From DASPXK01 sp035637315 (GTDB lineage Bacteria > Chloroflexota > UBA6077 > JACCZL01), in the NCBI GenBank assembly GCA_035637315.1, contig DASPXK010000313.1, positions 1 through 5,682 on the forward strand: a stretch of DNA of 5,682 nucleotides, written 5' to 3'. Positions within the stretch are counted from its first letter, which is position 1. Each line of letters begins with the position of its first letter. The notes beneath the pieces were generated by a model that was not told the DNA's origin, ran no database searches, and saw nothing but the letters and a program-made list of their open reading frames with translations. The translations under genes were made by a program, and so were the position numbers. Positions 1 through 4,315 of this stretch are shown here, one piece after another.

Positions 1-436
1 AGGCGCTCACTCGCTCGCCTCCGAGCAGCGCCTTGACGATGCCGAGCGACTCGGCCAGTCGCTCCACCCGGACACCGCCCGGATCGAGCGAGATGCCCAG
101 CTTACGGTAGTCGTCCTCCGCGGTCGGGCGGCCGGCCCCGAGGCCCAGCTCGAATCGGCCATCCGAGAGCAGATCGAGGGTGGCGCACTCGCGGGCGAGC
201 AGGACCGGATTGCGGAAGTCGTTCGCGAGCACCAGCGTCCCCACCCGAAGGGTGTGGGTCGCGGCGGCCGCGACGGCGAGGGCCGGCATCGGCGCGGGCG
301 TCATGCCGACCGTGTCGACCGACAGAAAGGTCGAGAAGCCCAGCGCCTCGGCGCGACGCGCCTTGGCGATCCAGTCCTTCGCCGAACGGACCTGGTGCGC
401 GACGACGCCAAAGCGGAAGGGGCGCTGCGTAGACAT
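1..436 (-). CDS. F420-dependent LLM-class oxidoreductase, N-terminal part (runs off the left edge)
   Basis: The 145 visible codons begin MSTQRPFRFGVVAHQV and show the luciferase-like monooxygenase TIM-barrel start: a first strand FRFGV, then KDWIAKARRAEALGFSTFLSVDT, then TLRVGTLVLANDFRNPVLLARE, then the LSDGRFELGLGAG segment, followed by ...AEDDYRKLGI. This order (strand, helix, 'GT.V..ndfR.P...A.E.aTLD.LS.GR.ELG.GAG') is typical of LLM flavin/F420 oxidoreductases. The fit is best to the actinobacterial/Chloroflexota F420 subgroup (TIGR03621-like). Such enzymes are cytosolic and move hydride between reduced F420 or FMN and small organic substrates; the substrate here cannot be told. The start is well fixed: AAGGAGG at 442-448 lies 5 nt before the ATG at 436-434. 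The gene diverges from the TetR gene, so control by that regulator is likely. The C-terminal half lies outside the window. F420 rather than FMN dependence is inferred from family resemblance. Confidence 0.9.
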   Translation of the reverse strand, partial: MSTQRPFRFGVVAHQVRSAKDWIAKARRAEALGFSTFLSVDTVGMTPAPMPALAVAAAATHTLRVGTLVLANDFRNPVLLARECATLDLLSDGRFELGLGAGRPTAEDDYRKLGISLDPGGVRVERLAESLGIVKALLGGERVSA

Positions 437-465
437 GTTGTCCTCCTTGGGCGCACGTGGTCAGC

Positions 466-538
466 TAGTGAGTAGTGCGTAGCGCGGTAGTGCGTAGTGG
501 TGGACGGCGACCGCCCTACCCACTAACCACTACTCACT
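466..538. repeat. Heptamer-built inverted repeat in the oxidoreductase leader
   Basis: Tandem TAGTGAG / TAGTGCG / TAGCGCG / TAGTGCG units occupy 466-494. Complementary ACTA-rich copies lie at 516-538. The outer arms AGTGAGTAGTG (467-477) and CACTACTCACT (528-538) are perfect 11-bp complements. An inner register, 487-500 against 520-533, pairs 12 of 14. If the promoter at 546-575 is used, this structure forms at the extreme 5' end of the oxidoreductase mRNA, about 30 nt upstream of its Shine-Dalgarno sequence. Confidence 0.7.
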
Positions 539-545
539 TCGAGAA

Positions 546-575
546 GTTATACTCTCTGTTTGTACTCTCTGTCTA
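546..575 (-). promoter_or_regulatory. Sigma70-like promoter for the oxidoreductase gene
   Basis: Read on the minus strand, TAGACA (575-570, five of six matches to TTGACA) is followed after 18 nt by TATAAC (551-546, five of six matches to TATAAT). A transcript would start near 540-538 and run into the LLM gene with a leader of about 100 nt. This is a consensus match only. Its position in the divergent gap and the repeats inside it strengthen the call. Confidence 0.5.
550..572. promoter_or_regulatory. Paired direct repeats, candidate TetR operator
   Basis: TACTCTCTGT occurs twice, at 550-559 and 563-572, with a 13-bp period. The pair fills the spacer between the -35 and -10 hexamers of the minus-strand promoter, 53 bp upstream of the TetR start. 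Divergent TetR genes usually bind the shared gap and repress both sides. TetR operators are more often palindromic, so the direct-repeat arrangement makes this a moderate inference. Confidence 0.4.
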
Positions 576-624
576 AGCTAGGTCATGATCGGCCCCGCCG
601 GTCCACAATTGGGGACCGCCAGCC

Positions 625-1239
625 ATGAGCCCACGCCCTTACCGACTCGGCCAGCGCGGGCCAGCCGCCGAACAGACGCGGGCGCGCGTCGTCGCCGCCG
701 CCCGCGAGCTGCTCACGGCCAGCGGCGGCTTTGCCGGCTTCACGGTCGACGCCGTCGCCCGCCTGGCGGGCGTCGCCCGCATGACTGTCTATTACCAGTT
801 CGGCTCGAAGGCCGGACTCCTCGAAGCGCTCTTCGACGACCTGGCAGCCCGAGGCGGGATGGAGCAGCTTCGCGGCGCCTTCAGTCGACGGGACCCGCTC
901 GACGCGCTGGCCGAGTTCATCGCGGTCTTCTGCCGCTTCTGGGCTTCGGACCGGCTCATCATCCGCCGACTCCAGGGGCTTGCCGCCCTCGACCCGGACT
1001 TCGAGCCGGTCTCACGCGAGGAGTGGCGGCGGGAAGGTCTTCGCGTCATCCTCCGGCGGCTGGCCGACCGACACGGGCGTCCGTCGCTCGATGCGTTTGA
1101 GGAGGCGGTCGACGTCCTGCACATGCTGACGAGCTTCCAGAGCTACGACAGCCTGGCCGGAGCCACGCGTGGCCCCGAGCAGGTCGCGGCCCTGGTCCAA
1201 CGGCTCGCGCGCGCCGCCCTCGACCCCACTGCCCGCTGA
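625..1239 (+). CDS. TetR/AcrR-family transcriptional regulator
   Basis: This 204-residue protein has the usual TetR length. Residues about 19-70 form the DNA-binding domain: helix 1 (ARVVAAARELLTASGG), then the helix-turn-helix FTVDAVARLAGVARMTVYYQ and the FGSKAGLLEALF signature (residues 39-70), where the Y-Y-x-F-x-x-K pattern is diagnostic. The remaining ~130 residues are helical and hydrophobic (AEFIAVFCRFWASDRLIIRRLQGL, VDVLHMLTSFQSYDSL) and would form the ligand-binding and dimer domain, whose ligand cannot be predicted. A weak GGGGA at 611-615 lies 9 nt before the ATG. Overlapping open frames in this interval are shadows without family features. The gene faces away from the F420-type oxidoreductase and probably controls both it and itself. 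No clear terminator follows; a 7-bp hairpin at 1307-1330 lacks a T-run. Confidence 0.93.
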   Translation: MSPRPYRLGQRGPAAEQTRARVVAAARELLTASGGFAGFTVDAVARLAGVARMTVYYQFGSKAGLLEALFDDLAARGGMEQLRGAFSRRDPLDALAEFIAVFCRFWASDRLIIRRLQGLAALDPDFEPVSREEWRREGLRVILRRLADRHGRPSLDAFEEAVDVLHMLTSFQSYDSLAGATRGPEQVAALVQRLARAALDPTAR

Positions 1240-1328
1240 TCTGCCCCGGCCAGGAGCTCTCCCGAATGACGCGATGCTGCCACTCGATCGCCGCCGTCAC
1301 CGGGCGGGTCACCACTCCTGCGAGGTGA

Positions 1329-1508
1329 TCACGGTAGCGGAAGGCCGCCTAGTGCCTTCCCGTTCCTGCCAGCAAGACGATTGAGCACGTCCTTTGCCAG
1401 CTCGCGGAGCTTGGACGTCGGATACGTGAGGGCGAAGAGCTCGTTTGGCTCCCGGTAGACGGGCTTTGCCCTCCTCACGGCCACGTCGTATAGCTGGGCG
1501 GCGTGGAT
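1329..1508 (-). pseudogene. Fragment resembling the N-terminal part of a DUF499 ATPase
   Basis: Read on the minus strand from about 1508, the peptide IHAAQLYDVAVRRAKPVY, REPNELFALTYPTSKLRELA and KDVLNRLAGRNGKA follows without a stop. From memory, this matches the stretch just before the Walker A loop in DUF499 AAA-type ATPases, where 'A..Ly.V......Y..p..lF..TYpT..LreL..dVL.RL.G..g' leads into an F/Y-GGGKTH motif. Here the similarity fades after NGKA and a stop follows at 1331-1329, so the Walker A loop and the rest of the ~1000-residue protein are missing. The upstream side is cut by the IS21-type end at 1504-1515. DUF499 genes often sit with methylase/restriction-type defence genes, so this may be a relic of a defence locus. 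The family call rests on one short segment. Confidence 0.45.
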
Positions 1509-1514
1509 TCCGCC

Positions 1515-1548
1515 TGAAAAGTGACCGAGTTTCCGCGGTAAAAGTGAC
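1515..1548 (+). repeat. Transposase-binding-type repeats at the IS21 left end
   Basis: AAAAGTGAC is repeated at 1517-1525 and 1540-1548, in the contexts CCTGAAAAGTGACCG and GGTAAAAGTGACTCC, with a 23-bp period. IS21-family termini typically carry such multiple directly repeated boxes, which serve as transposase-binding sites. This identifies the edge of the element independently of the transposase fragment. Confidence 0.65.
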
Positions 1549-1610
1549 TCCACCCGTAGGCAGCATCATCTCCTGTCGTGGGCTCTGCCCAAGAGGAGGC
1601 CAAAAGGAGG

Positions 1611-1870
1611 ATGCTGACGGTGACTACCGGCTCAAGCCGCGCGCCTGCCAGGTTGGCCGCGCCAGGACGAAGGGCAAGATCGAGCGCTCGTTCTTCTACC
1701 TCGACCAGCACTTCATCAAGGGCAACGGCTTCGGGACCTTCGCCCACTTCCCGGCTGAGCTGGCCGCCTTCGAGCGCGATGATCTCGATGTGCGCGTCCA
1801 CGCCACCACCCAGCAGGCGCCGCTCGAGGGCTTCGCCGCCGAGCAGTCCCACCTTACCCCGCTGCCGGAC
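1611..1870 (+). pseudogene. istA: IS21-family transposase IstA, deletion remnant
   Basis: From 1622 the frame reads DYRLKPRACQVGRARTKGKI, then ERSFFYLDQHFIKGNGFGTF, then VRVHATTQQAPLEGFAAEQ and PLPD. This is the C-terminal end of the IstA DDE integrase core: 'RARTKGKVER' around the catalytic glutamate, then 'vRvHgTT...P.erF..E...L.pLP'. The ATG at 1611 has an excellent ribosome-binding site directly before it (AAAAGGAGG) and encodes MLTV, like typical IS21 transposase starts. It is in a different frame from the DDE segment beginning only 11 nt later. Roughly the first 200-250 codons of a ~500-residue transposase are absent, and the junction near 1620-1624 is frameshifted. The tail after PLPD no longer resembles IstA. 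No functional protein is expected. Confidence 0.75.
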
Positions 1871-2017
1871 CTGGAACGGGCAAGACTCACCCGGCCGGCG
1901 TTTTCGTCATATCTGAGCCCCACCGCCGGGGCCTGCTGGCTATCTCAATGACGCTTCGCACCCGATAGGGCCGCTCGCTATCAACGGATGCTGCGCTCAT
2001 CCCAAAGACCGCTGCAC

Positions 2018-2284
2018 TCAGCGGCGGTAGGCTCGGCCACGCGGCGCGATGCGAGCGACAATAACGCAGCCGGCGGCCGCATCTCGCCGGAAGAGTACCC
2101 GCCATCCGCCGACCCGGAGCCGATACTCGCCAGGACGGCCCTCGAGCCTTTTCACGTCACCCTGATTCTATTGGGCAAGCCGGTCCAGGGCGTCGAGAAT
2201 GCGCTGAGCCTGGTTAGGATTGCCTCGTGTGAGGCGGCGCAGCTCATCCGAGGCGCGACGCTCCCATTCGATGCGCCATATCAC
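2018..2284 (-). pseudogene. RelE/ParE-family toxin interrupted by one in-frame amber codon
   Basis: Reading the minus strand from a GTG at 2284-2282 gives VIWRIEWERRASDELRRLTR and GNPNQAQRILDALDRLAQ, then TAG (2170-2168), then NQGDVKRLEGRPGEYRLRVG, GWRVLFRRDAAAGCVIVARI and APRGRAYRR, then TGA at 2020-2018. The 88-codon length and the order (W.IEw...A.deLrrL, helix, 'dVKRLeG..geYRLRvG.wRVlFr', 'v..i..Rg.aYrr') match the RelE/ParE ribonuclease or gyrase-poison fold on both sides of the stop. Only codon 39 is wrong. The start overlaps the antitoxin stop by 4 nt (GTGA), which is classic translational coupling. The toxin is probably dead by a recent single-base change. Suppression or a sequencing error are alternatives. 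Which cellular target it had cannot be told. Confidence 0.75.
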
Positions 2285-2535
2285 AGACCGAGTTCGCGAC
2301 GGAGTTCGTCCTGGCGGATTCGCTCCTCGGATCGTGAGTCGTAGGACGCGGCCAGCGCCTCCTTGTCTCCGGCGGTGAGTGGCTCGTCGTCGAGCGGCGC
2401 GTCAGCCAGGAAGCGCAACAATCGCTCGCCACCCAGAGCACGAGTGTGCAGGAACTCGGCGAACCGCACTAGGGCGAGCAACTCAAGGTCTGGCAGCTCG
2501 TCAATTAGTCGGCGCAGCGCCTCCCGCGTCGGCAT
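2281..2535 (-). CDS. Type II antitoxin, partner of the RelE/ParE-like toxin
   Basis: This 84-residue acidic protein begins MPTREALRRLIDELPDLELL and ends DDEPLTAGDKEALAASYDSR ... RQDELRRELGL. The N-terminal helices LIDELPDLELLALVRFAEFL resemble the 'LPE..leevl.FveFL' dimerisation segment of many small antitoxins. The C-terminal 'DDEPLT..D..Al' followed by 'EELRRELGL' is a common toxin-neutralising tail. The start at 2535 is chosen because GGAGG (2544-2540) lies 4 nt before it; ATGs at 2553 and 2550 lack a site. Its stop overlaps the toxin start by 4 nt, so the pair is one operon, antitoxin first. It should bind the toxin and repress its own promoter. That promoter must lie within or beyond the adjacent tRNA fragment, only 31 nt upstream. 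With the toxin broken, it may now be an orphan antitoxin. Confidence 0.8.
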   Translation of the reverse strand: MPTREALRRLIDELPDLELLALVRFAEFLHTRALGGERLLRFLADAPLDDEPLTAGDKEALAASYDSRSEERIRQDELRRELGL

Positions 2536-2566
2536 TGCTCCTCCAAGCATCATCAGTCCCCGCCAG

Positions 2567-2611
2567 CGCCCAGGCAGGATTCGAACCTGCGGCCCGCTGC
2601 TTAGAAGGCAG
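2567..2611 (-). tRNA. 3' half of tRNA-Arg(UCU), likely attachment-site scar
   Basis: On the minus strand the stem-loop CTGCCTTCTAAGCAG has the 7-nt loop CTTCTAA with anticodon TCT (2605-2603). It is followed by a 5-nt variable loop and a perfect T arm GCAGG-TTCGAAT-CCTGC (2590-2574), then CTGGGCG as the 3' acceptor strand. Upstream of 2611 no D arm or 5' acceptor strand can be found, and the base pair at 27-43 is already a mismatch. So only the 3' half from the anticodon stem onward is present. No CCA is encoded. Such 3' half-tRNAs arise where an element integrates by site-specific recombination into a tRNA gene. Confidence 0.7.
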
Positions 2612-2921
2612 AGTGTCGCGGGTAGGGGTATTTCACCGAATCCGCCCGGTAAATCCCGTAGGCAGACGCCCTCGGGCCTTGTCCCTCAGACAAAGGAAGT
2701 GTACCAGCCCTCGGTGGTTAGCCGGCAGTCCCTGGAGGCACGGCCGAGAAGCCGCCAATTTCGAAGTGTGATGGGCAGTGTGGCGGGCCAGTCGCCCAAG
2801 CTTGCGAAGCGAGGTTGGAGCCGGTGCATGGCCCGGCTCGGCGCACGGGGCCGCTGCGCGCCGCTCTGAGCGACCAGCAGCAGCACCAATAGCGCGGCGG
2901 CGAAGACCAGGCCGCCGTTTT
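2612..2921. other. About 310 bp without a convincing gene
   Basis: Open frames cross this stretch on both strands. Their products are arginine/alanine-rich with no family features, and one is simply the antisense reading of the tRNA fragment. No integrase, tRNA 5' half or terminator is recognisable. Codons upstream of 2922 in the DUF4238 frame are open back to a GTG at 2778 but look non-coding. Confidence 0.5.
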
Positions 2922-3893
2922 TTGTCAGCCCATCGACGTACCGAGCCCCGACGGCAACACACCGTCCCCCGCGTCCACCTGAAGCGATTCGTTGACCCGA
3001 CTATTCCCCCCGATACGTGGGTCTACGAGAAAGGAAGGCCAGGCCCACAGCAACAGCCGATCCGCGCGCTCTTCCGGCTGAGGGACTACTACACCCTGCG
3101 TCACGAGGATCGGACGAGAGACTACTCCATCGAGACGGATCTGCACGGCGGCCTGGAGGACGCGGTCGAGCCCGTGCTTCAGAAGCTCGTCGGCAGGGCG
3201 ATGATTGCCCCACCGGAGCGCCACACGATGGTCGGGTTTCTGGCCTCGCTGCGTACGCGTGTCCCGCCGTTTCACCGACGCTTCGCTCGGGCTGCTGGCG
3301 CCCGGGCGTTTCGCCAGGCTAAGGAGTTGGCGTCCGATCCAGTAGAGTTCGAGCAGGTCACTCGCAAACTTATCCAGGCTGGCAGATTCTCGCTTGACGA
3401 CATGACGATTCAGGAACTGCGCCAGGCGATCCTGGGCGACGACGAGTCGAACTGGCGGATGGACAGTGTCTCGGCCCTAATCGGGTCGGTCTTCAGCCTT
3501 GAGATCATTGCCCGGCAGATCGCGGCGCTGCGGTGGCTGTTCATCGAGGCGGCCGCCGACAAGCGGTTCGTGACTAGCGACAATCCGGTCGTGATCGCAG
3601 ACCCAAAGCACCGCATCATCTCCTTCTTCGGCACCGTGCCGCTGGGCGAAGGGGCCTTTCTGACGTTCCCAGTCTCTCCGGATTTGGCGCTAGTCGCCAC
3701 ACCGAGATCGGGACCAGAGGGCTTCCGGAAGGGGAGTCCTGAATTTGTCCACGCCATCAACGAGCAGACGATCCTCGGGGCAGCCAAGCTGGTCTGCGCC
3801 GATCACGAGTCGGTCGAGCTAGACGCCCTCGTCCAGCAACTCGCGCATGACGAGAAGCACCCCTGGCCACTATGTAACGAATCTTCGCGCTAA
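2922..3893 (+). CDS. DUF4238 family protein
   Basis: The protein contains RRQHTVPRVHLKRFVD near its start, the defining 'qHtVPr.yLr.Fa' motif of DUF4238. It is followed by WVYEKGR, a DYYTL segment, IETDLHGGLEDAVEPVLQKL (iE...s..E....p.l.kl, around residues 70-90), MVGFLASLRTRVPPFHRRF, and the late DKRFVTSDNPVV motif (about 214-224), also a DUF4238 hallmark. From the TTG at 2922 it is 323 residues, a normal family length, and soluble. The start is uncertain: no ATG lies before the conserved motif. TTG 2922 places HTVPR at residue 13, as is usual, but lacks a Shine-Dalgarno. GTG 2778 would add 48 low-complexity residues. The biochemical function of DUF4238 is unknown to me. It sits on the element side of the tRNA scar, upstream of the RepA-like ATPase, which suggests island cargo. 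Confidence 0.85.
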   Translation: MSAHRRTEPRRQHTVPRVHLKRFVDPTIPPDTWVYEKGRPGPQQQPIRALFRLRDYYTLRHEDRTRDYSIETDLHGGLEDAVEPVLQKLVGRAMIAPPERHTMVGFLASLRTRVPPFHRRFARAAGARAFRQAKELASDPVEFEQVTRKLIQAGRFSLDDMTIQELRQAILGDDESNWRMDSVSALIGSVFSLEIIARQIAALRWLFIEAAADKRFVTSDNPVVIADPKHRIISFFGTVPLGEGAFLTFPVSPDLALVATPRSGPEGFRKGSPEFVHAINEQTILGAAKLVCADHESVELDALVQQLAHDEKHPWPLCNESSR

Positions 3894-4062
3894 GCTCGGG
3901 CGGCAGACCAGTTCACGCTAGTCTCGGGTGCCATCGAGCGATGAACAGCTGAAGCCCCTATCGTCACCTCAACACCGCTCAGGAAGCCCGACCAATCCTC
4001 GTCCCTCTAACCCCGCTGCCACGTAGCATCGCCTATGGCACCTTCGTCAACGGTCTTGCAGT

Positions 4063-4105
4063 TGGTTCGCAATAACCGGCCGCTGACTGCGTTTTAAGCG
4101 AACCA
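4063..4105. repeat. Inverted repeat TGGTTCGC ... GCGAACCA overlapping a candidate promoter
   Basis: TGGTTCGC at 4063-4070 and its exact complement GCGAACCA at 4098-4105 are separated by 27 bp. The right arm ends at the first base of the candidate -10 hexamer and the left arm lies just upstream of the -35, as a repressor operator might. It could also fold as a hairpin. No protein is assigned to it. Confidence 0.4.
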
Positions 4106-4111
4106 TATTTT
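4083..4111 (+). promoter_or_regulatory. Candidate promoter for the RepA-like ATPase gene
   Basis: CTGACT (4083-4088, four of six matches to TTGACA) is followed after exactly 17 nt by TATTTT (4106-4111, four of six matches to TATAAT). This AT-rich patch stands out in an otherwise GC-rich gap, about 200 nt upstream of the ATG. The match is weak on its own. Confidence 0.3.
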
Positions 4112-4273
4112 AGTGGTGGCTGCGTGCCGTTCCGCCATCGTCCCTTCAGTCCCTTCAAAACCTGCGCGCCAAACGGCTGGATCCTGCCGACAAACTGTCT
4201 CACCCCTCGACTCCAGTCGCCCTCGCGCGGAACGCCAACCCCCGCTCACGAGTAGTGCTCCTAGGCACGCGCT

Positions 4274-4301
4274 CGCGACTCGCGACTCGCTACTCGATAC
4301 T
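4274..4301. repeat. Four tandem heptamers ahead of the ATPase start
   Basis: CGCGACT, CGCGACT, CGCTACT and CGATACT follow each other without gaps and end 6 nt before the Shine-Dalgarno GGAG. A nearby GAGTAGTG (4250-4256 region) and the leader repeat at 466-538 use a similar 7-bp AGT-phased pattern. This suggests a genome-wide short tandem repeat family like the heptameric STRRs described in cyanobacteria. Confidence 0.6.
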
Positions 4302-4315
4302 CTGCCGGAGCCCAC

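Larger units (their letters stand above)
1504..1870 (+). mobile_element. Internally deleted IS21-family insertion sequence (left end plus transposase remnant)
   Basis: The element shows a left end with repeated AAAAGTGAC boxes, a short leader with AAAAGGAGG at 1602-1610, an ATG at 1611, and the C-terminal part of an IS21 IstA transposase up to about 1870. The outer boundary is probably at a TG dinucleotide, 1504 or 1515, as IS21-family ends begin with TG. No right-hand copy of the GTCACTTTT box and no istB ATPase gene are visible downstream. The stretch 1871-2017 contains only a short GC hairpin (1917-1932) and nothing I recognise. The element must therefore be defective. It lies against the DUF499-like fragment, which it may have disrupted. 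Confidence 0.7.
3894..4315. other. Intergenic region with regulatory-looking sequence, no gene
   Basis: About 420 bp separate the DUF4238 stop from the ATPase start. Nothing on either strand resembles a protein family; the minus-strand frame at 4369-4094 is glycine/arginine-rich shadow. The region is less GC-rich around 4060-4115, where a candidate promoter and an inverted repeat lie. It ends in heptamer tandem repeats and the ATPase Shine-Dalgarno. Confidence 0.5.

Noticed and set aside
180..482. Plus-strand frames opposite the LLM oxidoreductase
   Set aside because: The minus strand encodes a clear LLM protein with a strong ribosome-binding site. The plus frames are its antisense shadows.
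466..538. CRISPR array or IS ends suggested by repeated short units
   Set aside because: Units are 7 bp and contiguous, without spacers of uniform length. No cas genes and no target duplication are present.
585..1100. Long plus-strand frame overlapping the TetR gene
   Set aside because: It is arginine/proline-rich and out of frame with a clear TetR-family protein covering the same DNA.
1307..1330. Hairpin GGTCACC / GGTGATC as a terminator for the TetR gene
   Set aside because: The stem is only 7 bp with a G-T pair and no T-run follows on either strand.
1917..1932. GCCCC-ACCGCC-GGGGC hairpin after the IS remnant
   Set aside because: A 5-bp stem is expected by chance at this GC content, and no T-tract follows.
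1887..2105. Minus-strand frame of 72 codons after the toxin
   Set aside because: It overlaps the 3' part of the toxin in another frame and has no family character. The toxin frame explains the conserved sequence.
2379..2771. Plus-strand open frame with QAGFEPAARCLEGRV and a neighbouring frame with PGRIRTCGPLLRRQ
   Set aside because: These phrases are the well-known antisense translation of tRNA genes. They cover the tRNA-Arg fragment and have no other protein features.
2633..2962. Minus-strand frame of 109 codons between the tRNA fragment and DUF4238, considered as an integrase relic
   Set aside because: No R-H-R-Y tyrosine recombinase or serine recombinase motif is present. Composition is low-complexity arginine/alanine.
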